A DNA stretch of 14,059 bases from Prevotella sp. UBA2739. Its GTDB lineage: Bacteria; Bacteroidota; Bacteroidia; Bacteroidales; Bacteroidaceae. Below the pieces are notes generated by a model. The model was not told the DNA's origin. It saw nothing but the letters and a program-made list of their open reading frames with translations, and did not search any database. The stretch lies in NCBI GenBank assembly GCA_002353525.1, contig DEJV01000060.1, positions 46,981 to 61,039 of the forward strand. The letters run 5' to 3'. Positions 7,869 to 14,059 of this stretch are shown one piece after another. Made by a program: the position numbers and the translations under genes. The number at the start of each line of letters is the position of its first letter. Position 1 is the first letter of the stretch.

Positions 7869-7925
7869 AAAAAAGAAAAGGCCATTTCAAAACCTATTTT
7901 GGCATAGAGAAATAGTCTTTTCTTT
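7869..7925 (-). terminator. Rho-independent terminator of the mod-res operon
   Basis: Read on the minus strand: a 17-base stem with one A-C mismatch and one G-U pair (arms 7909-7925 and 7872-7888), a 20-base loop, and T-rich sequence CTTTTCTTTTTT at the 3' side down to 7869. It lies about 80 bases after the res stop codon and before the glnN promoter, so it separates the two minus-strand transcription units. Confidence 0.75.
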
Positions 7926-8003
7926 CTGTTCTGCAAGTAGCGTACTTATAAATTGAAAGTAGGCAATGAAAAGTTTAGCATCGGGCTACATCCATAACAT
8001 TTA

Positions 8004-10925
8004 TTACACGAATAATTCGCCCATAGCAGCAGATAATGAAACCTTACATCTATCACAGATATCTGTAATTGTTGCACCATTGACTGATAAGCTATAGAAA
8101 TTGTCTTCACTAATCAACACATATTCCCATTCGCGATTCATTCTTTCCTCAGGTTTCAGTTCGTTGATCTTTCTTGTCCACTCTATTGCAGCCGTCTGTT
8201 TCTGGCGTACATTTTTGTCGAACAATTTGTCATTACCTTTGGTCTCAATCAGGTATACCTTTTCATGTGTTGCCACGATGAAGTCTGGGTGGTAGGTCGC
8301 CATGAGGCCATCACGTCTCATATAGTAGATGATGGCAAACGGATGCATATTCTCGCTGATTTTCAAGAAACGTTCTACTTCACCGTCTTTGTCGAGGAAA
8401 TCAATAAAGGCTTTTTCCAACCCTCCACCATGCGAAGGATAGCCTTGACGCTCATAGATGGTCTTATGAGTTTCTACGGAATACGACTCTCGCATTTTGA
8501 TTTCTGTGACGGAAGAGAAGCGGGTATGAATCACCTGCGCATCTGTTGTCATGATGTTGTTCTGAAGGTTGAAGATAGCGCGTGCCATCTCTTCGATAAT
8601 ATGCTTCGTAACAATAGCATCTTTAGAAAGCAGGATTTTCCAGTCGCTGCCATTGAAGGGGTTGAACGGCTGAGCAAACAGCCGGGTGCGGATATATCTG
8701 TCTACTACGGCAATCATCTGGGCCTCATTGATCTGCAAGTTCGGCACAGGCATTTCTCTATGAGAAGTCACGCGGTCGAATCTTAGTGTAATAGTGCGTA
8801 GGAGTTTCTGTAGATACTCATTATAACTTGTAGCTGTAAACAGATTGGCCGTTACTTTATACCGTCCAAACTGCGTTTTTGAGATAGCCTCTTGGGAGAT
8901 GAATGTTTCTCCATCCTGTGCCAAGAACTGGCGAAGCCTATCCAAAGGAAAAGCCGTAAATGGCTGGAGCGTTTTGATATCTATCTCTGTATCTTCCAAC
9001 TCTTCTTCAGCTTCTCTCACAATGATGGGCCACTCAAAGTCGAACCGTTCGTAGTCTTCCCGTAAGCCTACTTTTATCAAGTCGCCGGTAGAACCTCCTT
9101 CGCCAGTCTCGCCCGTTTCCTCAACAGCCAGACCTTGAGTAAACAGATCATCATAGAATTGGATAAAGGCAGGGTGCTCGATAATGCTCAGCATATCGAT
9201 ATAGGTCTTAGGCTGGCTATGCAGCTGTAATACTCGCTTGCGGTCATCCTCCTTGATACTTTGGTATTCCGGTTCTCTCCACATCAGGCGCAAGCCTCGT
9301 CCGATAATTTGTTCCAATAGTATAGGAGCCTCTGAGGAGCGCAGCGGCACTATCACGCAGATGTTATTTACATCAAATCCCTCACGCAGCATCAAAACCG
9401 AAACGATTACCTTGGGCTTCTGATATTTGTCGATGTCAAAGAGCTTCTTCTTAGTCTCTTTCCATTCTTCTTCCGAAACTTCGCCTTTTGCATTGCTGTC
9501 AATGGTTACGACTTCATCCTGTGCCAGCCCTTCATCCAGCATCAGTTGATTCACGTAAGGAGCAACCGACGTGTCCTCGCAGATGACGAGCATCTTCGGA
9601 TTCTTCTTTTCATCGACTGCCGTAAACTCCGTTTCCAGTTTCTTCAGTTTGGCCAGTCCAGCACGAAGCATCAGCCGCTGCCCGTCGCTCAGGTCGCATA
9701 CCTTGTTGCGCTCATCACGCACGGCCTTATAGTCCAAGTCTTTCAGTTCTGTCAGTTCCTGACGGCGGTCGAGTAACAGCGTCTTAACCAATCCCTTGCG
9801 CATGGCCGTTGCTAAGTCGAGATCAACGATGATATGGGGGAAGAAGCACTTCTGCACTTTCTTTCCAGAGCCTCGCTGGTCGTATGGAGTAGCCGAGAAG
9901 TCTATCTGGAAGAATCGTTCACCTTTTTTCTCAGCGATGGCATTCAGGCCTTTCTGCCATTCCACCTCCTCTATCTCCCCGTTCCGCTTTAGTTCGTGGA
10001 TATGGTGAGCCTCGTCATTGATCACCATGATGTCGTCCAACTCAGCCAGATATTCCAGTTCCGAGCCTCGCAGATAGCGGCGGTCCAACATGCCTAAGTC
10101 GTTTCCAGCAGCTTTTCCCGGACGAATAGGCAGCAGTTCGTTAATCATAGCTGGAATATCCTTTGGCTGAGATTCATTCGGTTCATCCGCAATCTGATTT
10201 TCAAACAAATGCCAGTTCGTCAAGGCAATCAGTCCGTCGCCTGTTGTCTTACGTCCGATTCCTTCTTCTTTCGTCACCACATTGTTCTGGATAAACGAAA
10301 ACACCTCTTGCCGATAATGTACAGGAATGAATACTTCCTGATTCAGATAGAAGTCGTTCGTCTCAATATTGCGCTCTTCCTTTCCGCGCTCCATCCGTCC
10401 GCAAAATGCATCCAGCAGACGGTCATATACAATGAGCCCAGGTGCCACAATCAAAAAGTTCTTCGTGAAACGGAATCGCATCTCCCCTCCTTCGGAGGGG
10501 GTGGGGGAGGCTTCTCTTCTCGCGTTCAGCATCTGCCACAGCAGAAGGGCATGCATCACCCACGTCTTACCCGTACCCGTTGCCATCTTCACGGCATACT
10601 TCGGCATCTGATATTTCTTCTGTCCTAAGGTGCCTAAATCCACTATAGGCATCAAATCCGGAGTCAGTTGCTCATAGTATTCCATCACATTCCTTACGCC
10701 CATCACCTCGTGCAGATACACAATGTTGAGGATAGCCTGTCGTTGTCCTGCATGGAAGTTCCGATTGCGTAGTGAGCAATATTCTTCCGAGAACCAAAAC
10801 TTCAGCAGCTCTTGCGTGGTAGGTGTTACCTGCTCCATCAGTTCGCCGCTTTCCCATGCTGCGTTTACCGTCTCACTTAGCCGCTTGGCCAGTTCCAGCG
10901 AGGCATTCGTTCCATTTGTTTTCAT
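8004..10925 (-). CDS. res: Type III restriction enzyme, Res (helicase-nuclease) subunit
   Basis: ATP-dependent restriction subunit that acts with Mod to cut DNA lacking methylation at two recognition sites. In 973 residues it shows the superfamily 2 helicase motifs: I MATGTGKT (114-121), II DEAH (304-307), III SATP (344-347), V LMLREGFDVNN (511-521) and VI QIIGRGLR (539-546). At the C-terminus is a PD-(D/E)xK nuclease core, HPDFIVATHEKVYLIETKG (Pro880-Asp881, Glu894-Thr-Lys896). Length and order fit intact type III Res. The ATG overlaps the mod stop by four bases (ATGA), so translation is coupled. Oddity: residues 139-148 (ASPTPSEGGE) between motifs I and Ia come from a short palindromic repeat at 10482-10511. 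A second low-complexity Gly/Glu/Thr stretch (about 601-614) may be a natural linker. A terminator follows at 7869-7925. Confidence 0.93.
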   Translation of the reverse strand: MKTNGTNASLELAKRLSETVNAAWESGELMEQVTPTTQELLKFWFSEEYCSLRNRNFHAGQRQAILNIVYLHEVMGVRNVMEYYEQLTPDLMPIVDLGTLGQKKYQMPKYAVKMATGTGKTWVMHALLLWQMLNARREASPTPSEGGEMRFRFTKNFLIVAPGLIVYDRLLDAFCGRMERGKEERNIETNDFYLNQEVFIPVHYRQEVFSFIQNNVVTKEEGIGRKTTGDGLIALTNWHLFENQIADEPNESQPKDIPAMINELLPIRPGKAAGNDLGMLDRRYLRGSELEYLAELDDIMVINDEAHHIHELKRNGEIEEVEWQKGLNAIAEKKGERFFQIDFSATPYDQRGSGKKVQKCFFPHIIVDLDLATAMRKGLVKTLLLDRRQELTELKDLDYKAVRDERNKVCDLSDGQRLMLRAGLAKLKKLETEFTAVDEKKNPKMLVICEDTSVAPYVNQLMLDEGLAQDEVVTIDSNAKGEVSEEEWKETKKKLFDIDKYQKPKVIVSVLMLREGFDVNNICVIVPLRSSEAPILLEQIIGRGLRLMWREPEYQSIKEDDRKRVLQLHSQPKTYIDMLSIIEHPAFIQFYDDLFTQGLAVEETGETGEGGSTGDLIKVGLREDYERFDFEWPIIVREAEEELEDTEIDIKTLQPFTAFPLDRLRQFLAQDGETFISQEAISKTQFGRYKVTANLFTATSYNEYLQKLLRTITLRFDRVTSHREMPVPNLQINEAQMIAVVDRYIRTRLFAQPFNPFNGSDWKILLSKDAIVTKHIIEEMARAIFNLQNNIMTTDAQVIHTRFSSVTEIKMRESYSVETHKTIYERQGYPSHGGGLEKAFIDFLDKDGEVERFLKISENMHPFAIIYYMRRDGLMATYHPDFIVATHEKVYLIETKGNDKLFDKNVRQKQTAAIEWTRKINELKPEERMNREWEYVLISEDNFYSLSVNGATITDICDRCKVSLSAAMGELFV
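10482..10511 (-). repeat. In-frame palindromic repeat insert in res
   Basis: A 30-base C/G-rich element containing a perfect 7-bp inverted repeat CCCCTCC / GGAGGGG with a 3-base loop (10484-10500) and a GTGGGGGAGG tail. On the coding strand it encodes ASPTPSEGGE without a stop. Similar CCCTCC...GGAGGGG...TGGGGGAGG elements recur in Bacteroidetes genomes from memory, not checked here. Confidence 0.7.
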
Positions 10926-12889
10926 ACGCTCTCCACTACTTGACTTTCAAAACCAAACACATCAACTGCCTTGATACAAACCTTTCTTTGCGCCTTATGC
11001 GGCACACGGAGTCGAGTTTTATAGATACAATGCAACGGGTCGTTGTCGTTATCCACATTCTCCCGATAGTCCTGCCACGTAGAGCGGAACGTCACACCGT
11101 CGTAGTCGGGATCGATGCTCCAGTATTCTATCAGCGAAAGCGGATCGCGCTCCAACACCTTTTGAAGTTTTTCCTTATCCTTATCATCCAATGGAATATT
11201 GTCAGGCGATAGTAGCACGTAGTTTTCTAACTCCACGTCTATCTCATCCTGCTCGCCCTGCTGCTTCACTATCAACGGTTTTGCCACTAAGTATTGCAGC
11301 GACGAGAAACGCACCGACTTGTCGTCAATTAGTTTCTTGTAGCCCTTCTTGGCTAACTTATCTAATAAATCCGGCGGAATCACCAGCACCTCCACCTTTG
11401 AGTCCTGATATTTCTGAATGGCCTGCGAAATATCAAAAGCGAAATTCCAACCCAACACGACTACCTTTTCCCAGTCACCACCCAGCAGCGAGGCCTTGGC
11501 CTCGACAGCACGACGGATGGTTGCAGCCGTTGTCAGCCGGTTCGGCGAATCCACCATCACCAATGTTCGCGTTCCTTTAATATATCCGAAGTTGCGGTCG
11601 TTGGTCTGCTCTGGTGTGAAGGGTAGTGCACCATACAGCCCCAGCACCACTTGGCTCAAATCGCCCACATGCTTATAGCGCTTGTTGTTGCGGAAAGCCT
11701 CCTTCTGATAGTCGCCGATGCTCTGATAGAGGAAAGGCTTCACCTCTTGGTCAATAAACCTCTTGCGCATCACCAACGATGCAGGCTTTCCGATGTCGCA
11801 GGTAATCCAGCGTCTGCCCAATCGCTCGGCTACTGCTGCCGTTGTACCGCTGCCGCCAAAGAAGTCGCAGACAAGGTCGCCTTCGTTGGAAGAGGCTTTG
11901 ATGATGCGTTCGAGGAGGGCTTCGGCTTTCTGTGTTGCATACCCTAATTTCTCTGTTCCTCTGAGTGCAGGAACTTCAATGAATGTACCATTAGTATCAT
12001 CATATATTTGGTACGAATCCTCATTATAAAGATTGTCCACTTTGTTTTCCCACACCTCGAAATATTGAATGTTTCCATTCTCGTCACGTACTCTTGATGC
12101 TTTCTTTGTTACTGGGTCAAAGATATGACGGCTCGCAATCCTTGGCTTATCAAGTTTAGTATAAACTTCATTGTACGTATATTCTTTAGAGAACTTGTCC
12201 TTCACATAATAATATATGTCTTCTGTGTTCTGATGAAATTTCTTAGATTTGGCTTTAAGTCCAACTGCGGTATAATGGACAATAATCTCGTTTTGGAAAT
12301 TCCCTTTACCAAAAATATCATCGAGGATAACTTTGACATAAGCACCAACGTGCCAGTCAATATGTACATATATGCTACCTTTAGGTGATAGCATTTCTTT
12401 CATTAATAGTAAGCGAGGATAAAGCATCTTTAGGTACGAGATTGTCCCTTCTTCCCATGTATCTGCATATGCAAATTGTTCTAGTACTGTTGGCTTCTGA
12501 GAAATATCCGCCCCAGGTAATGTTATTGGTGTTCGATAATCTGCCTTGGAGTCAAACGGCGGATCAATATATATCAAATCGACCTTTCCACGAAGTGAGG
12601 GCAATCCCGTTTGGGCATCGCCAGCTAAAAGGGCCTGCATCGCCAAGAGATTGTCACCATAGATGAGGCGGTTCATCCACTCCCCATTGCCTCCTGCCAT
12701 GTTGAAAGCATTGGGAATCTGCGGCGAACTGCCCTTGAAGAGTCCGCTCACATCCTTACTCGGCAGCACCAGTTCGTTGGTCTGCAAACCAATCTGCGTG
12801 CCACTACTCAGCCGCTCCAGTATCTGAGCAGCCTCACGTCTGCCCTCGCTCACGATGCGGGGCAGCTCTTCTATCAATGATTTAGCCAT
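10922..12889 (-). CDS. mod: Type III DNA methyltransferase, Mod (specificity and modification) subunit
   Basis: Beta-class adenine-N6 methyltransferase that also provides sequence recognition for Res. In 655 residues: motif IV DPPF (109-112, in VDLIYIDPPF), a segment like motifs V-VI (GSIYVHIDWH, about 171-180), a recognition-domain region (about 200-310), then the S-adenosylmethionine-binding motif I DFFGGSGTT (342-350). Motif IV before motif I is the beta-class order. About 285 residues follow motif I, with no further motif that I recognise. The ATG at 12889 lies three bases after a perfect hairpin (12893-12912) that could limit ribosome access. It is the first gene of the mod-res operon. 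Oddity: about 11950-12540 (roughly residues 117-314) is much more AT-rich than either side (sampled 60-base lines of about 28-37% GC against about 65%), pointing to exchange of the recognition region. No simple repeat for phase variation was seen in the gene. Confidence 0.93.
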   Translation of the reverse strand: MAKSLIEELPRIVSEGRREAAQILERLSSGTQIGLQTNELVLPSKDVSGLFKGSSPQIPNAFNMAGGNGEWMNRLIYGDNLLAMQALLAGDAQTGLPSLRGKVDLIYIDPPFDSKADYRTPITLPGADISQKPTVLEQFAYADTWEEGTISYLKMLYPRLLLMKEMLSPKGSIYVHIDWHVGAYVKVILDDIFGKGNFQNEIIVHYTAVGLKAKSKKFHQNTEDIYYYVKDKFSKEYTYNEVYTKLDKPRIASRHIFDPVTKKASRVRDENGNIQYFEVWENKVDNLYNEDSYQIYDDTNGTFIEVPALRGTEKLGYATQKAEALLERIIKASSNEGDLVCDFFGGSGTTAAVAERLGRRWITCDIGKPASLVMRKRFIDQEVKPFLYQSIGDYQKEAFRNNKRYKHVGDLSQVVLGLYGALPFTPEQTNDRNFGYIKGTRTLVMVDSPNRLTTAATIRRAVEAKASLLGGDWEKVVVLGWNFAFDISQAIQKYQDSKVEVLVIPPDLLDKLAKKGYKKLIDDKSVRFSSLQYLVAKPLIVKQQGEQDEIDVELENYVLLSPDNIPLDDKDKEKLQKVLERDPLSLIEYWSIDPDYDGVTFRSTWQDYRENVDNDNDPLHCIYKTRLRVPHKAQRKVCIKAVDVFGFESQVVESV

Positions 12890-12892
12890 GTA

Positions 12893-12912
12893 GCATTATA
12901 GTTTTATAATGC
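12893..12912 (-). promoter_or_regulatory. Perfect hairpin or operator immediately before mod start
   Basis: Arms GCATTATA / TATAATGC (8 bp, perfect) with a 4-base loop, ending three bases before the mod ATG on the minus strand. It could be an mRNA hairpin covering the ribosome entry site, or a dyad for a repressor. The structure is seen directly; the function is inferred. Confidence 0.5.
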
Positions 12913-12962
12913 GCCGAGCCACCAAACAAAACCTGTTCCCTACAAGCACCCTTCCTGTTGTT

Positions 12963-13024
12963 CAGCCGAATTTGCAATTCGGCTGCATTGAAGCATTTGT
13001 AATGCGATAGGCGGATTGCAAATC
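12963..13024. repeat. Cluster of three small palindromes (REP-like)
   Basis: Three dyads follow each other: CAGCCGAATT / AATTCGGCTG with 3-base loop (12963-12985), GCATT / AATGC with loop TGT (12993-13005), and GATT / AATC with loop GCA (13014-13024). All have an AT-rich core around a 3-base loop. Read on the minus strand the first two centres are ATTGCAAAT and ATTACAAAT. This resembles dispersed intergenic palindrome clusters that I recall from Bacteroidetes genomes. No tyrosine transposase (RAYT) gene is present in the window. Confidence 0.55.
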
Positions 13025-13068
13025 AAAACGAACAAAGCGGACACAAAACGTGGACGAATCCCCGTTCA

Positions 13069-13184
13069 GTGTTCCAGGTACTTGCAGGAAACCTATGCAA
13101 AGAAACAGGAAAACGCCCACTATATCAGTAGGCGTCACCATTATTATCTTCACATGTTCTTTCTACCTGCAAGTTTCGGAACAC
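13069..13184. repeat. 116-bp nested inverted repeat (possible MITE or structured RNA)
   Basis: Outer arms GTGTTCC (13069-13075) and GGAACAC (13178-13184); next arms ACTTGCAGG (13080-13088) and CCTGCAAGT (13166-13174), separated from the outer ones by 4 and 3 unpaired bases. Inside, at 13113-13135, ACGCCCACT and AGTAGGCGT form a 9-bp stem with a 5-base loop. Its one imperfect pair is G-U only in minus-strand RNA, and a short T-run plus CCTGTTTCTTT follows on that strand, like a weak minus-strand terminator. The structure is clear; its nature is open. Confidence 0.5.
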
Positions 13185-13286
13185 TTTGAATAATAGCCAA
13201 CGCTAAAGTTATTAACCCACGAAAATCATACTGCCACCCTGCGCTCAGAGAGAATCTTGCAACTGCAAGTGTCGTTTACGACTGTT

Positions 13287-13310
13287 CGACAATACTTGTC
13301 GGCAAAGATA
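13287..13310 (-). promoter_or_regulatory. Possible minus-strand promoter -7 box with adjoining dyad
   Basis: TATCTTTG on the minus strand (13310-13303) fits the TAnnTTTG -7 box. Directly downstream is the dyad CGACAA / TTGTCG with a 3-base loop (13287-13301), placed like an operator or a 5' RNA hairpin. No good -33 TTTG is found 19-21 bases upstream. A transcript from here would cross the nested inverted repeat and could reach mod 400 bases away. Confidence 0.4.
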
Positions 13311-13377
13311 CGAAATAAATCTAGGATAAAGGTTTAAATTTCGTCAGAAAATTGCTGACTTGGGCGATTTTTGCCTG

Positions 13378-13391
13378 CAGGGTGCACCCTG
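13378..13391. promoter_or_regulatory. Perfect 14-base palindrome, possible operator
   Basis: CAGGGTGCACCCTG is its own complement over all 14 bases. It lies about 59 bases upstream of the -33 element of the 13488 gene. A regulator-binding site is possible; nothing else supports it. Confidence 0.3.
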
Positions 13392-13449
13392 ATGGCCCGC
13401 AATAAAGCCGTTCCTATTTGAATTTTTAGAAAAAGTTTCTTTCTCGGGG

Positions 13450-13482
13450 TTTGGGGCGGAACCGAAATTTTTTGTACCTTTG
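13450..13482 (+). promoter_or_regulatory. Promoter of the 13488 gene (Bacteroidetes type), near-leaderless
   Basis: TTTG (13450-13453), 21 bases, then TACCTTTG (13475-13482), a full match to TAnnTTTG. The ATG begins only six bases after the last G of the -7 box, so the expected transcription start falls at or within a few bases of the start codon. Confidence 0.75.
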
Positions 13483-13487
13483 CACTT

Positions 13488-13937
13488 ATGAAAACGATAA
13501 AAGGAATTGTATATAACTTCGACGAGGTGCCGCCCTCATGGCGTTATTGCTTCTGCGACGGATGCCCGCAACACGACGATTGCCTGCGTTACCAAACCGG
13601 ACTGAACCTGCCCGCGAATGTGACATGGGGCAATGCTGTCTATCCCACGGCCTACCGCAAAGGCCATTGTAAGCTTTTCAAGCAAATCAGGTTGATTCAT
13701 AGTGCCTATGGCTTCAAGACGCTCTTCAGCGAGGTGAAGCAGAAAGACTATACCCCGCTACGCGATCAGATCAAGAACTATCTGGGCAGTCATGGCACCT
13801 ACTACCTTTATAACCGTGGTGAACGGTTGTTAACTCCCGAACAGCAAGAGTGGATTCTACAGCTCTTTGCCCGCCATGGCTACACGGAAAACATGCAGTT
13901 CGAGCACTATCGTGATGTGCTTGACTTCTCAGAATAG
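13488..13937 (+). CDS. Small cysteine-containing Bacteroidales protein, probably DUF6078 family
   Basis: 149 residues, no signal peptide or membrane segment, so probably cytoplasmic. The N-terminal part has a cysteine cluster, YCFCDGCPQHDDCLR (Cys21, 23, 26, 32), and a further Cys61 in KGHCKLF. The spacing would suit a bound metal (zinc or Fe-S), which is inference. The C-terminal part contains YYLYNRGERLLTPEQQEWILQLF and ends in a polar segment. The layout (FxxVPxxxxxCF..CPxxxxCLR near the start, then GHCxLFK) matches my memory of DUF6078, an uncharacterised family of Bacteroidales, but I could not check it. The ATG at 13488 is the first Met and lies just before the conserved part. It sits six bases after a canonical -7 box, so the mRNA has almost no leader. 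It stands alone on the plus strand; function unknown. Confidence 0.8.
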   Translation: MKTIKGIVYNFDEVPPSWRYCFCDGCPQHDDCLRYQTGLNLPANVTWGNAVYPTAYRKGHCKLFKQIRLIHSAYGFKTLFSEVKQKDYTPLRDQIKNYLGSHGTYYLYNRGERLLTPEQQEWILQLFARHGYTENMQFEHYRDVLDFSE

Positions 13938-13983
13938 GCTGTCAGAACTGTTATTCTCTGCATTTCTACATACGGCGCATGAA

Positions 13984-14001
13984 CTATACTACAAGGTATA
14001 G
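13984..14001. other. Small hairpin in the 3' region of the 13488 gene
   Basis: Arms CTATAC / GTATAG with a 6-base loop, 47 bases after the stop codon. No T-run follows, so a terminator is only weakly supported. Confidence 0.3.
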
Positions 14002-14028
14002 CTAGTGTGCCGAGGTTTCGTATTTTCA

Positions 14029-14059
14029 CTACAAAGCATCTGTACTGACGCTACAAAGC
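14029..14059. repeat. Direct repeat CTACAAAGC reaching the right edge
   Basis: CTACAAAGC occurs at 14029-14037 and 14051-14059, a period of 22 bases, with the second copy cut by the window end. It may be the start of a longer array outside the window or a chance pair. Confidence 0.3.

Larger units (their letters stand above)
12890..13487. other. Palindrome-rich intergenic region between mod and the 13488 gene
   Basis: About 600 bases with no convincing gene. In order it holds the mod hairpin (12893-12912), a cluster of small palindromes (12963-13024), a 116-bp nested inverted repeat (13069-13184), a CTTGCA-AC-TGCAAG dyad (13256-13269), a 15-base dyad beside a minus-strand TATCTTTG (13287-13310), a GTCAG/CTGAC dyad (13343-13359), a 14-base perfect palindrome (13378-13391) and the plus-strand promoter (13450-13482). 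A 63-codon minus-strand frame (12962-13153) runs through the repeats and is probably not a gene. Confidence 0.7.

Noticed and set aside
9079..9125. Gly/Glu/Thr-rich stretch in res as a third repeat insert
   Set aside because: It is short, lacks a palindrome or tandem unit, and could be an ordinary linker between the helicase and later domains.
8004..12889. A wider defence island (BREX, DISARM, CBASS or similar) around the restriction-modification genes
   Set aside because: Flanks are glnN on one side and an uncharacterised small protein on the other; no further defence-type domain was seen in the window.
12962..13153. Minus-strand frame of 63 codons in the mod upstream region
   Set aside because: It reads through half of the nested inverted repeat and all of the small palindromes, including its final residues, so it is best explained as repeat DNA. 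A translated repeat-borne peptide cannot be fully excluded.

Overview
The window looks like chromosomal DNA from a Bacteroidales bacterium, most likely Prevotellaceae. The evidence is a 729-residue type III glutamine synthetase, promoters of the Bacteroidetes type (TTG or TTTG, about 19-21 bases, then TAnnTTTG), few Shine-Dalgarno sequences, and low-complexity repeats of a kind I recall from Prevotella and Bacteroides. The genus is inferred. All family names come from motifs read by eye, not from database searches.

Layout: (a) 1-1335, plus strand: the 3' part of a UPF1/DNA2-like superfamily 1 helicase gene cut by the left edge. (b) 1336-1527: a convergent intergenic stretch made almost wholly of 7/14-base repeats around a strong hairpin. 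(c) 1528-7750, minus strand: a tight four-gene run, read right to left as glnN, a phosphoethanolamine-transferase-like membrane enzyme, and two acyltransferase-3 membrane proteins. A good promoter lies in front of glnN. The last three genes look like a cell-surface (lipid A or glycan) modification set, placed 19 bases behind a nitrogen-assimilation gene. (d) 7869-12889, minus strand: a type III restriction-modification operon, mod then res, joined by a 4-base ATGA overlap and closed by a terminator at 7869-7925. (e) 12890-13487: about 600 bases without a convincing gene but dense in palindromes, including a hairpin touching the mod start, a cluster of small palindromes, a 116-bp nested inverted repeat, and promoters on both strands. 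(f) 13488-13937, plus strand: a 149-residue cysteine-containing protein, probably DUF6078, apparently expressed as a near-leaderless mRNA. (g) 13938-14059: a short 3' region with a small hairpin and a 9-base direct repeat reaching the right edge.

The most unusual theme is repeat DNA inside coding sequence. Three genes carry in-frame low-complexity inserts: the helicase between motifs III and IV, one acyltransferase in a loop, and the restriction subunit between motifs I and Ia. They come from two short repeat families, a CTCTCAC-like heptamer and a CCCTCC...GGAGGG palindrome. One insert carries both, and a relative of the heptamer also builds the terminator region between the two convergent genes. 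This resembles the Rickettsia palindromic elements that insert into proteins. The second notable point is a sharp drop in GC confined to the target-recognition part of Mod, as expected if specificity domains are exchanged. I found no CRISPR array, tRNA, rRNA, transposase or integrase gene.
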